A model generated the notes under the pieces. The model was not told the origin of the DNA. It made no database searches and saw only the letters and a list, made by a program, of their open reading frames with translations. The position numbers and the translations under genes were made by a program. A DNA stretch of 64,000 nt from an uncultured Phycicoccus sp. (GTDB lineage Bacteria; Actinomycetota; Actinomycetes; Actinomycetales; Dermatophilaceae), in contig NZ_CANLZR010000002.1 of NCBI RefSeq assembly GCF_947495705.1, forward strand, positions 310,001-374,000, given 5' to 3'. Shown here one piece after another: positions 17,809 through 26,445 of this stretch (position 1 is the stretch's first letter; every line of letters starts with the position of its first letter).

Positions 17809-18744
17809 TCATTCGAGTCCGTCGACGAGCGCGACGACCTCGTCGGCGCACCCCCAGGACAGGGTGATCCCGGCGCCGCCGTGCCCGACGTTCGTCACGA
17901 CCGGCCGCCCGTGCACGTGGTGGAGCCGCAGGTCCACCGCGGGCGCCACGGGCCGCAGGCCGACGCGCGAGCCGAGCACCTCGGCGTCCCGCAGCTCAGG
18001 CACCGCGGCCCGGCAGCGCGCGACGATGGCGTCGTGCACCGCAGGGTCGGCCTCCTCGGAACCGTCCGGCACGTCGGTGCCGCCGCACACCACCCACCCC
18101 GGGTGCGGCAGGACGTACGTCATCGCGCCCTCGAAGCCGTCGTCGACGAACCAGCGGTCGATGCCGGGGTTGGCGAGCAGAGCCACCTGTCCCCGCGACC
18201 CGGTGACCTCCACGTCGGGCAGCAGCGCGGGGGCGCGCAGCCCGGCCGCGACGACGACCACGTCGTCCTCGATGTCCGCGAGGTCGTCGACCCGGCGGCC
18301 GGCGAGGGTCACCCCCGCGGCGACACACGCCGTCTCGAGCCAGCCGAGGTACACGGGCATGGCGACGAGCGGCACGGTGATGACCACGCCGGACTCCGCC
18401 CCGTCGGGCAGCTCGGCCGGCTCGGCGTCGCGCCAGCCGCTGACACCCTCGGTCCACCAGCGGTCCGGTCCGGCCCGCTCGACGAGCAGCCCCTCGCGCA
18501 GCGCCACCCCAGCCGTCGGGTCGTCGGCGAGCATCCCGAACCGGGCGAGCGACGCCAGGCCCCAGGCGACGACCCGGGACCGCGGCTCGACGTGGTACGG
18601 GAACCACAGCCCCCCGGCGACGGCCGAGACCGTGCCCGCCGCGGGGACGTCACGGACACAGGTCACGGCGTGTCCGTTCTCGGCCAGCCGCAGCGCCGAG
18701 GTCAGCCCGACGACCCCACCGCCGACCACCGTCACTGACGTCAC
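17809..18744 (-). CDS. D-amino-acid oxidase, FAD-dependent
   Basis: A 311-residue flavoenzyme that oxidises D-amino acids to imino acids with release of H2O2. The N-terminal dinucleotide fold is VTVVGGGVVGLTSALRLAE. The family segments AGGLWFPYHVEP, SRGQVALL, and the C-terminal RPVVTNVGHGGAGITLSWG of DAAO are present, and GLRPVAP contains the substrate-binding Arg. The GTG start precedes the FAD fold closely; GACCAT six bases upstream fits the leaderless pattern seen elsewhere. Confidence 0.9.
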   Translation of the reverse strand: MTSVTVVGGGVVGLTSALRLAENGHAVTCVRDVPAAGTVSAVAGGLWFPYHVEPRSRVVAWGLASLARFGMLADDPTAGVALREGLLVERAGPDRWWTEGVSGWRDAEPAELPDGAESGVVITVPLVAMPVYLGWLETACVAAGVTLAGRRVDDLADIEDDVVVVAAGLRAPALLPDVEVTGSRGQVALLANPGIDRWFVDDGFEGAMTYVLPHPGWVVCGGTDVPDGSEEADPAVHDAIVARCRAAVPELRDAEVLGSRVGLRPVAPAVDLRLHHVHGRPVVTNVGHGGAGITLSWGCADEVVALVDGLE

Positions 18745-18824
18745 GACACCATGGTCGCCACATCCGGCCCGCCGGGGTCGCATCGCCACGCCCTTCGGCC
18801 GACTGTGCTCAAACCGGCGTGCCG

Positions 18825-19622
18825 CTATCCGACGTCGAGGCTGACGAGGTGGGCCGGCGCGTCGAACACCATCTCCCCGTCGCCTGTGACGTAGCGGCCG
18901 AGCACGGTCTCCGCCTCCGCGAGGATGCTGCGCACCAGGTCCTCCTCGAGGTCGACGCCCATGACCGGAAGCCATCCGCGCAGGTCCGCCTCGACCATCG
19001 AGCGGATGCTCGGGAAGCGGGCGGTGCCCGACAGCGTCTCGACCTGCGCGTCCGGTGCCCCGGCCTCGGCGAAGACCCCGAGGAGCTCGTCGGGATCTCC
19101 GAGGACGAACGGGGCCCGCAGCGCATCGGCGGCCACGGGCCCGGCGCGCCGCAAGAGGAGGTCGACGGCCTCGGGGTAGGCCTGCGAGCGTTCGAGTGAC
19201 TCCCAGACGGCGAGGACCACCCGGCCCCCGGGGCGTGCGACCCGGAGCATCTCACGCACCGCACCGACCCTGTCGGGGAAGAACATCAGCCCGAACTGGC
19301 ACACCACCGCATCGAAGGTGTCGTCGGCGAACGGGAGGTCGCCGGCCGCGCCCTCGACCCATCGGATGTCCGGGTCGAGCTCCGCGGCGACCGCCAGCAT
19401 CCCCGCGCCGAGGTCGAGCCCGGTCACGGTGCCCCGCGGACCGACACGCGGGCGTGCCTCACGAGCCAGGACTCCCGTCCCGCAGGCGACGTCGAGCACC
19501 TCGTGCCCCTCGCCCACCCGGGCTGCATCCAGCACCGGTCGGGTCCACTGCCGGAACAACGCCCCGACATGGAGTTCCTCGTACGCGCGCGCGGCCTCGA
19601 CCGCGGGATCCGATGCAGCCAT
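18825..19622 (-). CDS. Class I SAM-dependent methyltransferase (UbiE-like)
   Basis: A 265-residue methyltransferase. SAM-binding motif I is EVLDVACGTGVLAREA, motif II VTGLDLGAGML, and the acidic DLPFADDTFDAVVCQF segment is typical of Methyltransf_11/UbiE proteins. The substrate is unknown. A strong GGAGG ribosome site is followed by the ATG. It is divergent from the uracil-DNA glycosylase gene. Confidence 0.88.
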   Translation of the reverse strand: MAASDPAVEAARAYEELHVGALFRQWTRPVLDAARVGEGHEVLDVACGTGVLAREARPRVGPRGTVTGLDLGAGMLAVAAELDPDIRWVEGAAGDLPFADDTFDAVVCQFGLMFFPDRVGAVREMLRVARPGGRVVLAVWESLERSQAYPEAVDLLLRRAGPVAADALRAPFVLGDPDELLGVFAEAGAPDAQVETLSGTARFPSIRSMVEADLRGWLPVMGVDLEEDLVRSILAEAETVLGRYVTGDGEMVFDAPAHLVSLDVG

Positions 19623-19694
19623 GGGTGCCTCCTGCCCGGAGACCGTCCATGCTCGTCGCCGCGACGGCGGGGGTCAAGGGACCGACCCGGCCCC

Positions 19695-19700
19695 TACGGT
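19695..19700 (+). promoter_or_regulatory. -10 element of a leaderless transcript (uracil-DNA glycosylase)
   Basis: TACGGT six bases before the ATG, the same hexamer and spacing as at the LigD-type polymerase gene. No ribosome site is present. Confidence 0.6.
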
Positions 19701-19706
19701 GAGGTC

Positions 19707-20540
19707 ATGGAGCCTCGCGACCCCCACCCGGTCACCGGGGTGCCGTTCCCCTCCCCCGTGCCACCCGGCGACGGCTGGCCGGGCGACCCCGCGTCGGCGG
19801 ACACACCGGTGGCCGGAACCGCCGCGCAGGTCCGCCGCCTCGCCGCGTCCGCCGGCTCCGTCGCCGACCTCCAGGCCCGGGTGTCGGTGTGCCGGGCGTG
19901 CCCCCGCCTCGTCAGATGGCGCGAGGACGTCGCCCGCACCGGCCGCCGGGCGTCGTTCGCCGACCAGCCCTACTGGGGGCGCCCGGGGCCCTCGTTCGGC
20001 GACCCGGATGCCGGCGTGCTCCTCGTCGGGCTGGCCCCGGCGGCGAACGGGACCAACCGCACCGGCCGGATGTTCACCGGCGACTCCTCCGGTGACTTCC
20101 TCTACGCGGCCCTGCACCGGACGGGGTTCGCGGCGCTGCCGACGTCCGAGGCCGCCGGCGACGGGCAGGCGCTGACCGACCTGCGCATCGTGGCCGCCGT
20201 GCGGTGCGCCCCGCCCGCCAACAAGCCGACGGCCGACGAGAAGGCGAGGTGCGCCCCGTGGCTCGAGCGGGACCTCGAGCTCGCCGTACCCCGGCTGCGG
20301 GCGGTGCTGTGTCTCGGCTCGATCGGGTGGGACGCCGCGCTGTCCGCCGCCCGCTCCCTCGGCTGGGAGGTGCCGCGACCCAAGCCGCGGTTCGGCCACG
20401 GGGCCGAGGTGCCGCTGGGGCTCCCGGACGGCCGAACCGTGCGGCTCGTCGGCAGCTACCACGTCAGCCCGCACAACACCTTCACGAGGCGGCTGACACC
20501 GCAGATGCTCGACGACGTGCTGGTCGGGCTGCGCCGGTGA
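19707..20540 (+). CDS. Family 5 uracil-DNA glycosylase (UDGb), Fe-S type
   Basis: A 277-residue DNA repair enzyme that removes uracil and other deaminated bases. Motif A is GLAPAANGTNRTGRMFTGD and motif B GSYHVSPHNTFTRRLTP, both diagnostic of family 5 (UDGb) rather than family 4. The N-terminal CRACPRL and later Cys (VRCAPPANK, KARCAPW) fit the 4Fe-4S cluster. Family 5 lacks the polar catalytic Asn of motif A in family 1, consistent with this sequence. The leaderless-type TACGGT upstream supports the start. Confidence 0.93.
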   Translation: MEPRDPHPVTGVPFPSPVPPGDGWPGDPASADTPVAGTAAQVRRLAASAGSVADLQARVSVCRACPRLVRWREDVARTGRRASFADQPYWGRPGPSFGDPDAGVLLVGLAPAANGTNRTGRMFTGDSSGDFLYAALHRTGFAALPTSEAAGDGQALTDLRIVAAVRCAPPANKPTADEKARCAPWLERDLELAVPRLRAVLCLGSIGWDAALSAARSLGWEVPRPKPRFGHGAEVPLGLPDGRTVRLVGSYHVSPHNTFTRRLTPQMLDDVLVGLRR

Positions 20541-20605
20541 TGCCTTCGCGGACCCTCGAGGGCGTCGGCGACGGCAAGCGCCGCTACTGGCTCGCCGCCG
20601 CCTGA
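20540..20605 (+). CDS. Possible 21-residue micro-ORF coupled to the glycosylase gene
   Basis: The stop of the glycosylase gene overlaps an ATG (TGATG). The frame then runs 21 codons with a basic middle (GDGKRRYWLAAA) and stops nine bases before the -10 of the next gene. It could be a real coupled small protein or only a chance frame. No homologue is recognised. Confidence 0.2.
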   Translation: MPSRTLEGVGDGKRRYWLAAA

Positions 20606-20613
20606 GCGGGACC

Positions 20614-20619
20614 TACGCT
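20614..20619 (+). promoter_or_regulatory. -10 element of a leaderless transcript (quinone reductase)
   Basis: TACGCT six bases before the ATG, with no ribosome site between. Confidence 0.6.
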
Positions 20620-20625
20620 GGCGGG

Positions 20626-21612
20626 ATGAGCGACCGCACCGGCCCCGCCCTCGTCGTCACCGCCCCCGGGGGGCGCGAGGTCCTCGCGGTGGAGACGCGA
20701 CCGGCCGGCACTCCCGGGGCGGGCGAGCTGCTCATCGAGGTTGCCGCCGCCGGGGTGAACTTCATCGACGTGTACCAGCGCGAGGGCGTCTATCCGATGT
20801 CGACGCCCTTCGTGGCAGGCAACGAGGGCGCCGGCACCGTCGTCGAGGTCGGCTCCGGTGTCGAGGGGTTCGCGGTCGGGGACCGGGTCGCCTGGCCCCA
20901 GGGTCTCGGGAGCGCTGCGGCGCTCACGACGCAGCCGGCGGCGATGGTCGTCCACGTCCCCGGCGAGGTCGACCTCGACGACGCCGCCGCCGTCATGCTG
21001 CAGGGCCTCACCGCGCATTACCTGACCCGCAGCACGTACCCGGTCCGGCCGGGCACGGTCGCCCTCGTCCACGCGGCCGCCGGCGGCGTGGGGCAGCTGC
21101 TCGTCCAGATGGTCCGGACCCTCGGCGGTGTCGTCGTCGCCACCGCCGGCGGCCCCGAGAAGTGCGCCACGGCGGCGGAGCGAGGCGCCGACCACGTCAT
21201 CGACTACCGGGCTGTCGACGACCTGGCGGCGGCCGTGCGCGAGGCCACCGGGGGCCGTGGGGTGGACGTGGCGTACGACGGGGTGGGCCGCGACACCTTC
21301 GACGCCTCGCTCGCGTCGCTGCGCCCGCGCGGCACCCTCGCGCTGTTCGGCGCGGCGAGCGGCCAGGTGCCGGCGTTCGACATCCAGCGGCTCAACGCCG
21401 GCGGGTCGCTGTTCCTCACCCGCCCGACCCTGGCCCATCACCTGCTCACCCGCGACGAGCTGGACCGGCGGGCGGGCGAGGTGCTGCGGGCGGTGGCGGA
21501 CGGGTCGCTCGAGGTGACGATCGGTGGCCGCTACGACCTCGCCGACGCCGCCCGCGCGTACGAGGACCTGGAGAGCCGGCGCACCCAGGGCAAGCTGCTC
21601 CTCCTGCCCTGA
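20626..21612 (+). CDS. NADPH:quinone oxidoreductase, zinc-free MDR family
   Basis: A 328-residue medium-chain reductase. The GroES-like N-domain carries AGVNFIDVYQREGVYP, typical of quinone oxidoreductase QOR. The Rossmann domain has VHAAAGGVGQLLVQM for NADPH binding. The catalytic zinc Cys of alcohol dehydrogenases is missing, as expected for QOR. The C-terminal RYDLADAARAYEDLESRRTQ is the family signature end. It probably detoxifies quinones or reactive enones in the cytosol. Confidence 0.93.
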   Translation: MSDRTGPALVVTAPGGREVLAVETRPAGTPGAGELLIEVAAAGVNFIDVYQREGVYPMSTPFVAGNEGAGTVVEVGSGVEGFAVGDRVAWPQGLGSAAALTTQPAAMVVHVPGEVDLDDAAAVMLQGLTAHYLTRSTYPVRPGTVALVHAAAGGVGQLLVQMVRTLGGVVVATAGGPEKCATAAERGADHVIDYRAVDDLAAAVREATGGRGVDVAYDGVGRDTFDASLASLRPRGTLALFGAASGQVPAFDIQRLNAGGSLFLTRPTLAHHLLTRDELDRRAGEVLRAVADGSLEVTIGGRYDLADAARAYEDLESRRTQGKLLLLP

Positions 21613-21637
21613 CAGCGCCAGGTCCCGCGGCCGGCGG

Positions 21638-21985
21638 TCAGTGCCAGAGCGTGGCGATCGCGGTGTTGAGGACGGCGAGCCACCCGGCGGCCTGCACGAG
21701 CTGGGGGCGCTCCCCCTCGCCCTTGCGCGCCTTGGCTGCCGCGATCTCGGCGCAGGCGGCGACCGCCACGGCCACGACGAGCTTGACGCCGACCTTCGCG
21801 TGGTTGACCGGGTCCTCGCCCATCTCGGCGAGACCCACGAGGATCAGCCCGGTGACGAGCTGGGCCCGGGCGCCCCACACCAGCGCAGGGGTGGCGCGGC
21901 CGCGGGCGACGAAGACGGCGCTGCCGACGACGGCGGCCATCCCGAGCAGGTGGGCCAGGACGAACACGTGCTCGACGAACTCCAT
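21638..21985 (-). CDS. Small four-helix membrane protein
   Basis: A 115-residue protein with four hydrophobic segments (about 5-27, 36-52, 65-85, 97-113). The second helix begins after RGRATPALVWGAR. It resembles hypothetical actinobacterial membrane proteins of unknown role. It lies between the quinone reductase (convergent, 25 bases) and the response regulator (same strand, 18 bases downstream of that gene), so it may be read with the two-component operon. Confidence 0.7.
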   Translation of the reverse strand: MEFVEHVFVLAHLLGMAAVVGSAVFVARGRATPALVWGARAQLVTGLILVGLAEMGEDPVNHAKVGVKLVVAVAVAACAEIAAAKARKGEGERPQLVQAAGWLAVLNTAIATLWH

Positions 21986-22003
21986 GGCGACAGCGTAGGG
22001 GGC

Positions 22004-22720
22004 TCAGACGAGGCGACGGCCCATCGCCCAGGCGGTCAGCTCGTGCCGCGAGCTGAGCTGGAGCTTGCGGAGCACCGACGACACGTGCGTCTCGACCGTC
22101 TTGACGGAGATGAACAGCTCCTTGGCGACCTCCTTGTACTGGTACCCCCGCGCGATGAGGCGCATGACCTCCCGCTCGCGGGCCGACAGCCGGTCGAGCT
22201 CCTCGTCGACCTCGGCGATCTCGCCGGCCGCCGCCCCGAACGCGTCGAGGACGAACCCGGCGAGCCGCGGCGAGAAGACCGCGTCGCCGTCGGCGACCCG
22301 CCGGATGGCCGTGACCAGGTCGCGCGCGGTGATCGTCTTCGTCACGTAGCCCCGCGCCCCGGCCCGGATGACCGCGATGACGTCCTCGGCCGCGTCCGAG
22401 ACCGACAGGGCGAGGAAGCGCACCGGCTTCCCGTCGGCCGTCTCGACCCCGGCGCACCCCTTGATGACATCGGCCCCACCGTGCCCGGAGCCACCGGGCA
22501 GGTGCACGTCGAGCAGGACGACGTCGGGGGCCTCGCGGCGGATGACGGCGACGGCGGCGTCGACGTCCGGCGCCTCCCCGACGAACTCGCACACCGGCGC
22601 TCCGGCGGACATCGCCTCGGTCAGCTCGGCCCGGACCCCGGTGCGGAACATCCGGTGGTCGTCGACGAGCACGACCCGGATGGGAACCGGCGGGCCGGCG
22701 GGAGTGCTGGCTGTACTCAT
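22004..22720 (-). CDS. NarL/LuxR-type response regulator
   Basis: A 238-residue regulator. The receiver domain has the acidic pair VDDHRMF, phospho-Asp in VVLLDVHLPGG (residue 71) and the conserved Lys in RGYVTKTI. The LuxR helix-turn-helix follows (LSAREREVMRLIARG, then ISVKTVETHVSSVLRKL). Its ATG overlaps the kinase stop (ATGA), so the two are made together. By kinship with LiaR-type pairs next to PspC proteins, it probably controls an envelope-stress response, including the divergent PspC gene. Confidence 0.92.
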   Translation of the reverse strand: MSTASTPAGPPVPIRVVLVDDHRMFRTGVRAELTEAMSAGAPVCEFVGEAPDVDAAVAVIRREAPDVVLLDVHLPGGSGHGGADVIKGCAGVETADGKPVRFLALSVSDAAEDVIAVIRAGARGYVTKTITARDLVTAIRRVADGDAVFSPRLAGFVLDAFGAAAGEIAEVDEELDRLSAREREVMRLIARGYQYKEVAKELFISVKTVETHVSSVLRKLQLSSRHELTAWAMGRRLV

Positions 22721-23979
22721 ACGGGGTCTCCTTCGATGGGCGGGAGTCGCAGCTCCACCTCGGTGCCGTCCTCGCGGCGGCGGACCCGCGCCGACCCGCC
22801 GTGCCGTTCCAGGCGGCCGAGGATGGACTGCCGGACGCCGAGCCGGTCGCCCGGGACGGCGTCGAGGTCGAACCCCGCGCCGCGGTCGCGCACGAACGCC
22901 TCGACCCCGGCCGGGCCGATCTCGACGTAGGCGGTGACGGGCGCCGCCCCGTGCCGGACGGCGTTGAGCAGCGCCTCGCGCATGGCTCGGGAGAGCGCGG
23001 CGCCGTGCTGCTCGAACGGCCGGTCGCCCGTGACGACGAGGTCGACGGGCACGCCGTGGAGGTCCTCGACCTCGTGCGCGACCTCGGTGACGGCCGCCGC
23101 GAGCGACGCCTGGGATCCCTGCGGCCCGGCGTAGAGCCAGGTCCGCAGCTCGCGCTCCTGGGCGCGGGCGAGGCGGGTGACGGCCTGCGGGTCGGCGGAC
23201 TGCCGCTGGATGAGCGCGAGCGTCTGGAGCACGGAGTCGTGCAGGTGCGCCGCGATGTCGGCCCGCTCGGTGGCCCGGACGGCCGCCACCTGCTCGCGCC
23301 GGAAGTCGGACCACAGCCGGACGGCCCAGGGCGCCGCGAGGATGAGCGCGCCGACGAGGACGGAGAGGGCGGCGAGCATCGCGTCCCAGACGACCGACAC
23401 CGACCGCCCCCGCGTGATGAGGACGAGGATGCCGACGAGGGCGAGCCCCGCCCCGAGCGTCACCCGGACCCAGGCCCGGCCGCCCGCACCGCCGGTGAGC
23501 CACCGCGAGCGCTGCGCCTCGTCGAGGGTCGACCACGCGACGACGGCCCCGACCGCGATGACGAAGACCGGCAGGATGACCGAGCCGCGGACCGTGACGC
23601 CGAGCCCCGGGACGAGCAGCACGAGGCCGACGACGACGATGAGCCCGCCGCCGAGCAGCACCAGCGCGGACCGGCGCCGTTCGCTCCACCGCAGCGACCC
23701 GGCGGTCTGGGGGGCGACCTCGTCCTCGGCGGTCATCGCCCAGAGGAAGAGGTAGGCCGCGACCCCGGCGCCGCCCGAGAACGCGAGGACGACGAACGCG
23801 ACCTGGACGAGCCGGCGCGAGACCCCGAGGTGCCGGGCGACCGCGTCGCACACCCCCGGGGTCCATCCGGCCGCCCGGGCACGCACGAGCGGCGGACGCC
23901 GCGGCGGGAGGGCCGGGTCGGCGCCGGCGCCGGCGACCGGGCGTACCCGGGTCGCGGCGGTCTCGTACGGGGTGGGCAC
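22717..23979 (-). CDS. Sensor histidine kinase with N-terminal PspC domain
   Basis: A 420-residue membrane kinase. Residues about 30-90 form a PspC domain (GVCDAVARHLGVSRRLVQVAF) with a first helix, then four further helices to about 225. The HisKA_3 phosphoacceptor region is ADIAAHLHDSVLQTLALIQR and the ATPase N-box REALLNAVRHG, followed by RDRGAGFDLDAVP. GTG 23979 was preferred to the GTG at 23997 because CAGGAT lies six bases before it. PspC-kinase fusions in actinobacteria resemble LiaS/DesK-type sensors of envelope stress. It is operonic with the response regulator and divergent from a PspC-toastrack protein. Confidence 0.9.
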   Translation of the reverse strand: MPTPYETAATRVRPVAGAGADPALPPRRPPLVRARAAGWTPGVCDAVARHLGVSRRLVQVAFVVLAFSGGAGVAAYLFLWAMTAEDEVAPQTAGSLRWSERRRSALVLLGGGLIVVVGLVLLVPGLGVTVRGSVILPVFVIAVGAVVAWSTLDEAQRSRWLTGGAGGRAWVRVTLGAGLALVGILVLITRGRSVSVVWDAMLAALSVLVGALILAAPWAVRLWSDFRREQVAAVRATERADIAAHLHDSVLQTLALIQRQSADPQAVTRLARAQERELRTWLYAGPQGSQASLAAAVTEVAHEVEDLHGVPVDLVVTGDRPFEQHGAALSRAMREALLNAVRHGAAPVTAYVEIGPAGVEAFVRDRGAGFDLDAVPGDRLGVRQSILGRLERHGGSARVRRREDGTEVELRLPPIEGDPV

Positions 23980-24081
23980 ACCCCCATCCTGACGCACGCG
24001 AGCGCCCTTGGCGCCGCCCTCCGGGGTCCGTTCAGGGCCCGCTCAGGGTCGACCCCCATGGCGGTCGCGACGCCCCGGCGG

Positions 24082-24087
24082 GAGCCT
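24082..24087 (+). promoter_or_regulatory. Candidate -10 element for the PspC gene
   Basis: GAGCCT six bases before the ATG, a weaker xAnnnT hexamer in the same geometry as the leaderless promoters elsewhere in this window. Confidence 0.35.
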
Positions 24088-24093
24088 TGACGT

Positions 24094-25443
24094 ATGACGG
24101 ACACCTCCAGTTACGGGCCCCCTCCGCCGCAGGCCGCGCCGGGACCCATCGACGACGCCCTGAACCGGCTCCGCTCCGGCCCGCTCCGTCGGGACACCGA
24201 CCGCCGGTGGTTCGGCGGCGTGTGCGCCGGCATCGCCGCCCGCTTCGACGTCGACCCGCTCCTCATCCGCGCCGCAGCGATCGCCCTGACGATCGCCGGC
24301 GGCCTGGGGATCCCCGTCTACCTCGTCCTCTGGCTGCTCCTGCCGGACGCGCACGGCACCGTCCTGGCCGAGCGCGCCCTCCGGCACGGCGACGCCTGGC
24401 CGGTCGTCCTCGGCGTCGTCACGGCGCTGCTCCTGGTCGGCGGGCTCGTCTCGCTCGGCATCGGGGGTGACGGCTGGGGCGGCCCGATCTGGCTGCTCAT
24501 CCCGGTCGGCCTCGTCGTGTGGCTGATCGCCACCCGCGCCCGCCCGGCCCCGCCCGGCACCTGGCCCGGCGCCGACTCCCCCACCGCCCCACCCCCACCC
24601 CCCGGAGGCACGACGATGTCCGCTCCGACCAGCTCCTTCGCCCCGGCGTATGGCGCCGCGGCGGCACCCACCACGCCGTACGGCGGGTCCACGCCGTACG
24701 CAGGGTCCACGCCCTACGGCGGGTCCTCGCCCTACGGAGGCCCCCCGGCGCCGCCCGGGCCGGCCCGCCCGCTCGCCCCGCCCCCGCCGCCGGCGCCCCG
24801 GCGACGTCGCCCCAGCGGCTCGGTCGGCGTCATCGCCCTCGGGCTGGTCATCCTCCTCTCCGGCCTCGGGACGGCCCTGGCCCAGGTCCTCGGCTTCCCC
24901 GGCGAGCCCGCCGTGCTCGGCGCCTCCCTCGCGCTGCTGGGCGTCTCGGCCCTCGTCCTGGGCCTCGGGCTCTCGGGCCGGGCCTCCGGCTTCAGTGGCT
25001 TCCTCGTCATCGTCCTCGGGTTCGTCACCGTCGTCTCGGTGCTCGTCGCGCACAACCCCGTCGCCCAGGGGGTCGGTGACCGGACGTGGACCCCGAGCGC
25101 GAGCGCCGTGCCCGTCAGCTACAGCCTCGGCGCCGGCGATGCGACCCTCGACCTGGGCGGGCTCCAGGCTGTGTCCGGCGCCGACGACCCGGCCGACGTC
25201 CGCGTCGACATGGGCCTCGGCTCGCTGACCGTCGTCGTGCCCGAAGGCATGGACGTCCGGGTCGAGGGCCAGGTGGGGCTCGGGGAGATCCGCCACGAGC
25301 GACCCATACCCGGTGGCGTCGAGCTGGTCGCCACGACCACCGGCGACGACCGGTCCTACCGCACCGTCATCGGCGAGGAGCCGTCCGACATCGTCGTCCG
25401 GGCCGAGGTCGGCCTCGGCGAGATCATCATCGAGGAGCGCTGA
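24094..25443 (+). CDS. PspC domain membrane protein with LiaF-like toastrack domain
   Basis: A 449-residue envelope protein. Order: N-terminal PspC domain (about 30-90; FGGVCAGIAARFDVDPLLIR), two more helices to about 148, a Pro-rich linker (about 155-240) holding four TPYGGS-like repeats, a LiaI-like block of four helices (about 245-325), and a C-terminal beta-helical toastrack (about 345-449; DLGGLQAV, VDMGLGSLTVVVPEGMDV, VGLGEIRHE). LiaF proteins of this kind hold back the cognate LiaS kinase until envelope damage. The divergent kinase with its own PspC domain is the obvious partner; that link is inferred from context. Confidence 0.88.
   Translation: MTDTSSYGPPPPQAAPGPIDDALNRLRSGPLRRDTDRRWFGGVCAGIAARFDVDPLLIRAAAIALTIAGGLGIPVYLVLWLLLPDAHGTVLAERALRHGDAWPVVLGVVTALLLVGGLVSLGIGGDGWGGPIWLLIPVGLVVWLIATRARPAPPGTWPGADSPTAPPPPPGGTTMSAPTSSFAPAYGAAAAPTTPYGGSTPYAGSTPYGGSSPYGGPPAPPGPARPLAPPPPPAPRRRRPSGSVGVIALGLVILLSGLGTALAQVLGFPGEPAVLGASLALLGVSALVLGLGLSGRASGFSGFLVIVLGFVTVVSVLVAHNPVAQGVGDRTWTPSASAVPVSYSLGAGDATLDLGGLQAVSGADDPADVRVDMGLGSLTVVVPEGMDVRVEGQVGLGEIRHERPIPGGVELVATTTGDDRSYRTVIGEEPSDIVVRAEVGLGEIIIEER
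24673..24744 (+). repeat. Four 18-bp coding repeats in the PspC gene linker
   Basis: Four tandem 18-base units (24673, 24691, 24709, 24727) encode TPYGGS, TPYAGS, TPYGGS and SPYGGP. The copy number could change in frame and alter the length of the cytoplasmic linker. Confidence 0.85.
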
Positions 25444-25444
25444 C

Positions 25445-25765
25445 ATGAGCACCGACGACACGACCGTCCACCCCACCCCCGACACCCCCGACAGCCCCGA
25501 CCCCGGCGCCGACCCCCGCGCCACGGCCTCGGCCCCCGCGTCCGGCCCGGCCCCCGCGCCGCCGGTGTACCGCAGCGGACCGGCCCCCCTCGCGGTGTTC
25601 CTCGGCGTGGCCGGCCTCCTCCTCGCCGTGGGCGTCCTCGTCGGCGAGCTCGCCGACGTGACGATCCCGTGGTCCGGCCTCGGCCCGTGGATGGTCGTCG
25701 GCAGCGGGCTCCTCGTCGTCCTCGTCGGGCTCCTCGGCCTGCGCGCGAACCGCCGTCAGGACTGA
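25445..25765 (+). CDS. Small two-helix membrane protein
   Basis: A 106-residue protein. The first 45 residues are Pro/Asp/Ala-rich and disordered, followed by two membrane helices (about 48-68 and 77-98) and a basic end (RANRRQD). It begins one base after the PspC stop codon, so it belongs to the same message and probably to the same envelope-stress module. No family recognised. Its 3' end overlaps the convergent Nudix gene by ten bases. Confidence 0.7.
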   Translation: MSTDDTTVHPTPDTPDSPDPGADPRATASAPASGPAPAPPVYRSGPAPLAVFLGVAGLLLAVGVLVGELADVTIPWSGLGPWMVVGSGLLVVLVGLLGLRANRRQD

Positions 25766-26445
25766 GGCCCGGGGTGGTCCCAGTCCAGGCCGGCGGCCCG
25801 GATCGCGACCGGGACGCTGGCCACCACCGGGATCTCACCGAGCTCGGCCCACGGGACCCAGCGCGCGGCCGCGGTCGACCCGCCCACGTCGTGGACGACG
25901 GGGGCGGTCGGCTCCGGGCAGTGGGCCGTGTGGAGCAGCCGGACCGCGTGATAGTCCTCGGCGCCGCGAGGTGACCGCCCCACCCAGTGCTGGGTCATGA
26001 CGTCGACGAGCCGGACGTCGACCACGACCTGGCCGGTCTCCTCGGCGACCTCACGGACCACGGCCTGCACGGGCGACTCCCCGGGGTCGACACCGCCGCC
26101 GGGCAGGTTCCACCGCCCGCCGGCGCCGGTGCGTCCCGACAGCTGGGTGAGCAGGAGACATCCCTGCGCGACGACCACCGCATAGGCGGCCAGCCGTTGC
26201 CGTGGTTCGACGTCCACGCGCTCGGCATCCCGCAACCCCGGCCCCTGAGGGCCGCCGGAGGCCGGGCCCGGCGCGGCGGCGACGACGACGTCGAACGCGA
26301 CGACCAGCCGCCCATGCACCCCCTCGACCTCGGCCCGCCCGGCGGCCCAGCCACGACGGGCGAGCCCGGCGCGGGGGTCCTCCCCGTGACCGAGGACGAA
26401 CGTCACGACGTCACGCCCGCCGGCCCGGCCGACGACGGTGATCAC
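25756..26445 (-). CDS. Nudix hydrolase
   Basis: A 229-residue protein. The C-terminal half is a Nudix domain with WNLPGGGVDPGESP and VVREVAEETGQ, which together give the full G-x5-E-x7-REUxEExGU box. The N-terminal 75 residues are an uncharacterised extension. The nucleotide or nucleoside-diphosphate-sugar substrate cannot be told. The GTG start overlaps the glycosyltransferase stop (GTGA), so it is coupled to that gene. Confidence 0.85.
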   Translation of the reverse strand: MITVVGRAGGRDVVTFVLGHGEDPRAGLARRGWAAGRAEVEGVHGRLVVAFDVVVAAAPGPASGGPQGPGLRDAERVDVEPRQRLAAYAVVVAQGCLLLTQLSGRTGAGGRWNLPGGGVDPGESPVQAVVREVAEETGQVVVDVRLVDVMTQHWVGRSPRGAEDYHAVRLLHTAHCPEPTAPVVHDVGGSTAAARWVPWAELGEIPVVASVPVAIRAAGLDWDHPGPQS

